Positions 5,058-7,779 of a stretch of 7,779 nucleotides of DNA are shown here, one piece after another (within the stretch, counting starts at the first letter, position 1; the number at the start of each line of letters is the position of its first letter). This DNA comes from Candidatus Omnitrophota bacterium (lineage in GTDB: Bacteria > Omnitrophota > Gorgyraeia > 2-02-FULL-51-18): positions 1-7,779 of the forward strand of contig JAHFFM010000087.1 in the NCBI GenBank assembly GCA_023247935.1, in the 5' to 3' direction. A model generated the notes under the pieces. The model made no database searches and was not told where the DNA came from. It was given only the letters and a program-made list of their open reading frames with translations. The position numbers and the translations under genes are program-made.

Positions 5058-6569
5058 ATGGCACATGAAGAAGCCGAAATTCCAACGACAGCCGCTGCTC
5101 CGGCCGCCCCCGAAGTCCAAAGCGCGCCGACAGCCCCGGTGGTGCCGAAAGCGGCCGCTCCCGGCCGCCGCTCGGAAGGAAGAATACTCGCCGCCACCGG
5201 CCCCGTGGTGGACGTCAAATTTAAATCCGCCGAAGACATGCCTACCATCGATTCGGCCATACACGCGGAATCCTTTGTGGGGAAAAAAATTCTACTGCAG
5301 GTGGCCGAGCACGTCGTGGGCAACGTTTGCCGCTGTATCTCCCTTCACGAGACGATGAATTTGCAGAGAAATTCTCTCTGCTATACCAATCACAAAAAAA
5401 TCCAAATCCCCGTCGGCGAAAATAATTATGGCCGTATCATGAACGCCATGGGCGAGCCCATCGACGAAAAGCCGCCGATTGAGGCGGAGGTGTACGTGGA
5501 TATCCGCCGGCCCAAAGTATCGCATAAAATTGACACGCAGGGCGCCGGAAAAGGCTCGGAGGTCATGGAAACCGGCATCAAAATGATCGACCTTTTCTTT
5601 CCCTTGGTGAAGGGAAGCAAAATGGGAGTTCTCGGCGGTGCCGGTTGCGGAAAAACCGTCGTTATTTTGGAACTCATGAGCAACATCGTTAAAAAACATT
5701 CCGGCGCCTGCGTTTTTGCCGGCATCGGTGAGCGCATCCGCGAAGGAAACGATCTTTTTTTTGAATTAAAGGATTCCGGGCTTCTTCCCAAGGTCATGAT
5801 GGCTTTCGGGCAGATGGATCAGCCGCCGGGGGCGCGGCGTGAAGTTATTTTCACCGGAGTCACCATGGCGGAATTTATTCAAAACCAAAACAAAGACGTT
5901 CTCTTTTTTGGAGACAATGTGTTTCGCTTTGTGCAGGGGGGCCTCGAGGTTTCGACTCTCCTGGGGCGCGTGCCTTCGGAAACCGGTTATCAACCGACGC
6001 TGGCCTCCGAGGTCGCCGAAGTCCAGGAAAGAATACGTTCGTCGGAATCAGGCGGATCCATCACGGCGTTTCAAGCCGTGTATGTGCCGGCCGACGACTA
6101 TACGGATCCGGCGGTGGTCGCCATCTACGCGTATCTGGACGGTGTCATGGCGCTTTCGCGTGATATGATTCAAAAAGGATTGTATCCGGGCATCGATGTC
6201 CTCATGAGTTCCTGCGTCAATTTGGACATCAGTGTCGTGGGTCGCCGCCATTTTCGGGTATCGCAGGATGCCAAGGCCGTCATGAGCAAGTTGAAACAGT
6301 TGAAAAAAATCGTCGCTGTCATCGGAGCAGACGAGCTGTCGGCGTCCGACAGAATTATTTATGATCGCGGAATCAAACTGCAAAATTATTTTACCCAGCC
6401 TTTCAGCGTCGCCGAAGTTTTCACGGGAACCAAGGGGCAGTACGTCACGACGCACGATGTCGTCAAAGACGTGGAAGCTGTCCTGGCCGGAGAGTATGAC
6501 GAAAAAAATCCGAGAGATTTTTATATGATAGGCAATTTGGACGCGAAGTTTAAACCGGCGAAAACCTGA
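5058..6569 (+). CDS. atpD: F-type ATPase subunit beta with an Ala/Pro-rich N-terminal extension
   Basis: This is the catalytic subunit of the F1 head. The key residues are present. The P-loop is GGAGCGKT (193-200), with Cys where Val is usual. AGIGERIREGNDL (221-233) carries the catalytic Glu225 and Arg226. GQMDQPPGARREV starts at 251. VLFFGDNVFRF has the Walker B Asp286, with Gly285 in place of the usual Ile. GYQPTLASE starts at 310, YVPADDYTDP at 342, and Tyr376 in GLYPGID is retained. DELSASD (425-431) replaces the DELSEED loop. The conserved barrel starts at GRILAATGPVVDV (41), so about 40 residues are added in front, rich in Ala and Pro. No in-frame ATG lies between codon 1 and codon 61, so the extension appears real. 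The ribosome site GGAG (5043-5046) is 11 bases upstream. At 503 residues it is longer than the usual 460-480. Hydrolysis should be possible. Confidence 0.96.
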   Translation: MAHEEAEIPTTAAAPAAPEVQSAPTAPVVPKAAAPGRRSEGRILAATGPVVDVKFKSAEDMPTIDSAIHAESFVGKKILLQVAEHVVGNVCRCISLHETMNLQRNSLCYTNHKKIQIPVGENNYGRIMNAMGEPIDEKPPIEAEVYVDIRRPKVSHKIDTQGAGKGSEVMETGIKMIDLFFPLVKGSKMGVLGGAGCGKTVVILELMSNIVKKHSGACVFAGIGERIREGNDLFFELKDSGLLPKVMMAFGQMDQPPGARREVIFTGVTMAEFIQNQNKDVLFFGDNVFRFVQGGLEVSTLLGRVPSETGYQPTLASEVAEVQERIRSSESGGSITAFQAVYVPADDYTDPAVVAIYAYLDGVMALSRDMIQKGLYPGIDVLMSSCVNLDISVVGRRHFRVSQDAKAVMSKLKQLKKIVAVIGADELSASDRIIYDRGIKLQNYFTQPFSVAEVFTGTKGQYVTTHDVVKDVEAVLAGEYDEKNPRDFYMIGNLDAKFKPAKT

Positions 6570-7779
6570 TGAGTTATTTCGATCCTAAATTTGAGGCGAA
6601 GTTTGGCGAACATTTGGCCGAAAGCGGATTTATCGCGCGGCCTCTTTTACAGGAAGCGCTGAAAACTTCCAAACAGTCCAACCAATCTCTCATTCACGTT
6701 CTTTGCCGCGATCACTCGGTGGACGAAACCGCTTTATACAAACTCTTGTCGGAAAAAACAGGAGTTGCCTACAAAAACCTTAAAGAAGAAACCATCGATC
6801 CCGAAGTCGTCAAGAATGTGCCCGTCAAAGTCGCGTGGCATTACGGTTTTATGCCGATGCGGTTTGATCCGACGGGTGATTTCCTCGTGATCGCGGTCGA
6901 TTGTCCGTTCAACATCAAAATTCAGGATGAAATACGCCTTCAATTGGGACACGCGCTGTTGCAGGTGCTTTCCAAAAGACGGGACATTGTCGATTGTTTT
7001 AAAAAATATTATGGTTTTGCCGCGGACACCGTCGACAAAATTGTTTCCCACGCCGAATTTGAAGGCGCCGAAGCCGAAGCGGCTATTAGCTCTATTGAGT
7101 CCACGGACCGTTTAGCCGGCGACGCCACCGTCGTGGATCTTGTGAATGAGATTATTTTTGAGGCTTATCAAAAACGCGCGACCGACATCCATTTTGAACC
7201 GTACCGCGGCGAATTCAGGGTGCGCTACCGCATCGACGGCGTTTTGCAGGACGCGCATTTGTCCGCCCACGCCAAGCCCATCATCGCGTTTATTCTCTCG
7301 CGCATCAAAATCATGGCCAACCTTGACATCATCGAAAAGAGGCTCCCGCAGGACGGCCGCGCGGTGGTCAAAATAAAAAATCAGACGCTGGATTTGAGAA
7401 TCTCCTCGATTCCCACGTTGAACGGCGAGAGCATCGTGGTGCGTATTTTACCCACGCAGATGATTTTTGATTTAAAAAAATTGGGTTTGACCGACGGTAA
7501 TATAGAAATTTTTGAAAAATTAATCAAAAAGCCAAACGGCATTGTCTTACTCACCGGCCCGACGGGCAGCGGAAAAACGACGACGCTGTACGCCTGCATT
7601 CATAAAATCAATTCGAGCGAAAGAAAAATCATCACCATCGAAGACCCGGTGGAGTATGAAATCTCGGGCATCACGCAGATTCAGATATCGCCCAAGTCGG
7701 GCCTTGATTTCGCCAAGGGTTTGAGGAGCATGCTTCGCCACGATCCGGACGTCATGATGGTGGGAGAAATCCGAGATTT
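6569..7779 (+). CDS. GspE/PilB-family type II secretion or type IV pilus assembly ATPase (cut by window edge)
   Basis: The gene is open to the end of the window: 403 codons are visible, out of an expected 550-600. The product is a cytoplasmic hexameric ATPase that powers pilus or pseudopilus assembly. Residues 1-150 look like the MshEN/GspE N-terminal domain (HLAESGFIARPLLQEAL near the start). VVDLVNEIIFEAYQKRATDI (188-207), followed by HFEP, opens the ATPase core. RYRIDG lies at 219-224, and EKRLPQDGRA (256-265) is diagnostic. The Walker A is GPTGSGKT (330-337), the Asp box ITIEDPVEYE (355-364), and the Walker B DVMMVGEIRD (394-403). EKRLPQDGRA with VGEIRD favours the extension-type GspE/PilB group over the PilT retraction type. 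GspE cannot be told from PilB here. The ATG at 6569 shares its A with the TGA of beta, so translation should be coupled to the ATPase operon. Confidence 0.93.
   Translation, partial: MSYFDPKFEAKFGEHLAESGFIARPLLQEALKTSKQSNQSLIHVLCRDHSVDETALYKLLSEKTGVAYKNLKEETIDPEVVKNVPVKVAWHYGFMPMRFDPTGDFLVIAVDCPFNIKIQDEIRLQLGHALLQVLSKRRDIVDCFKKYYGFAADTVDKIVSHAEFEGAEAEAAISSIESTDRLAGDATVVDLVNEIIFEAYQKRATDIHFEPYRGEFRVRYRIDGVLQDAHLSAHAKPIIAFILSRIKIMANLDIIEKRLPQDGRAVVKIKNQTLDLRISSIPTLNGESIVVRILPTQMIFDLKKLGLTDGNIEIFEKLIKKPNGIVLLTGPTGSGKTTTLYACIHKINSSERKIITIEDPVEYEISGITQIQISPKSGLDFAKGLRSMLRHDPDVMMVGEIRD

Noticed and set aside
4448..5323. A 291-residue open frame on the minus strand across gamma and beta
   Set aside because: It spans two well-supported plus-strand genes and gives no recognisable domains; it is a shadow frame.

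Overview
The window holds one co-directional (+) gene cluster that encodes most of an F-type rotary ATPase in a very unusual form. It is preceded by a membrane-anchored exported protein and followed by a type II secretion/type IV pilus assembly ATPase (GspE/PilB family) cut by the window edge. The organism is a bacterium using the standard code. A signal peptide, a C-terminal membrane anchor and a GspE/PilB ATPase suggest a two-membrane envelope. The layout fits an uncultured lineage (a PVC-superphylum or Omnitrophota-like bacterium is a low-confidence guess); nothing here fixes the taxon.

Layout. Positions 16-1308: exported, internally duplicated protein with a C-terminal membrane anchor. 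1309-2778: ATPase alpha, starting on the base after the previous stop. 2779-2917: AT-rich non-coding gap carrying a near-consensus promoter (TTGACT, 17 bp, TATAAT) whose predicted start of transcription coincides with the next ATG. 2918-3178: a short epsilon. 3199-3414: subunit c. 3431-4171: a b-delta fusion. 4184-5035: gamma. 5058-6569: beta. 6569 to the edge: GspE/PilB-like ATPase, sharing one base with the beta stop codon. The order alpha | epsilon-c-b/delta-gamma-beta differs from the usual a-c-b-delta-alpha-gamma-beta-epsilon, and no subunit a is visible.

How the parts fit. The catalytic head looks competent: P-loops, the catalytic Glu/Arg of beta, the Walker B Asp and the alpha arginine finger are all present. 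The membrane and stator parts are altered. Subunit c has glutamine (Q54) where the ion-binding Asp/Glu should be, and has no acidic residue at all. The delta N-terminal domain is absent and so is its docking site, the N-terminal helix of alpha. Epsilon lacks its inhibitory C-terminal hairpin, and beta has an Ala/Pro-rich N-terminal extension. My main hypothesis (inference) is that this is a rotary ATPase diverted from ordinary ion-coupled ATP synthesis, or one whose ring needs a second c subunit encoded elsewhere. It may work with the duplicated membrane protein and perhaps with the secretion/pilus machinery it is co-transcribed with.
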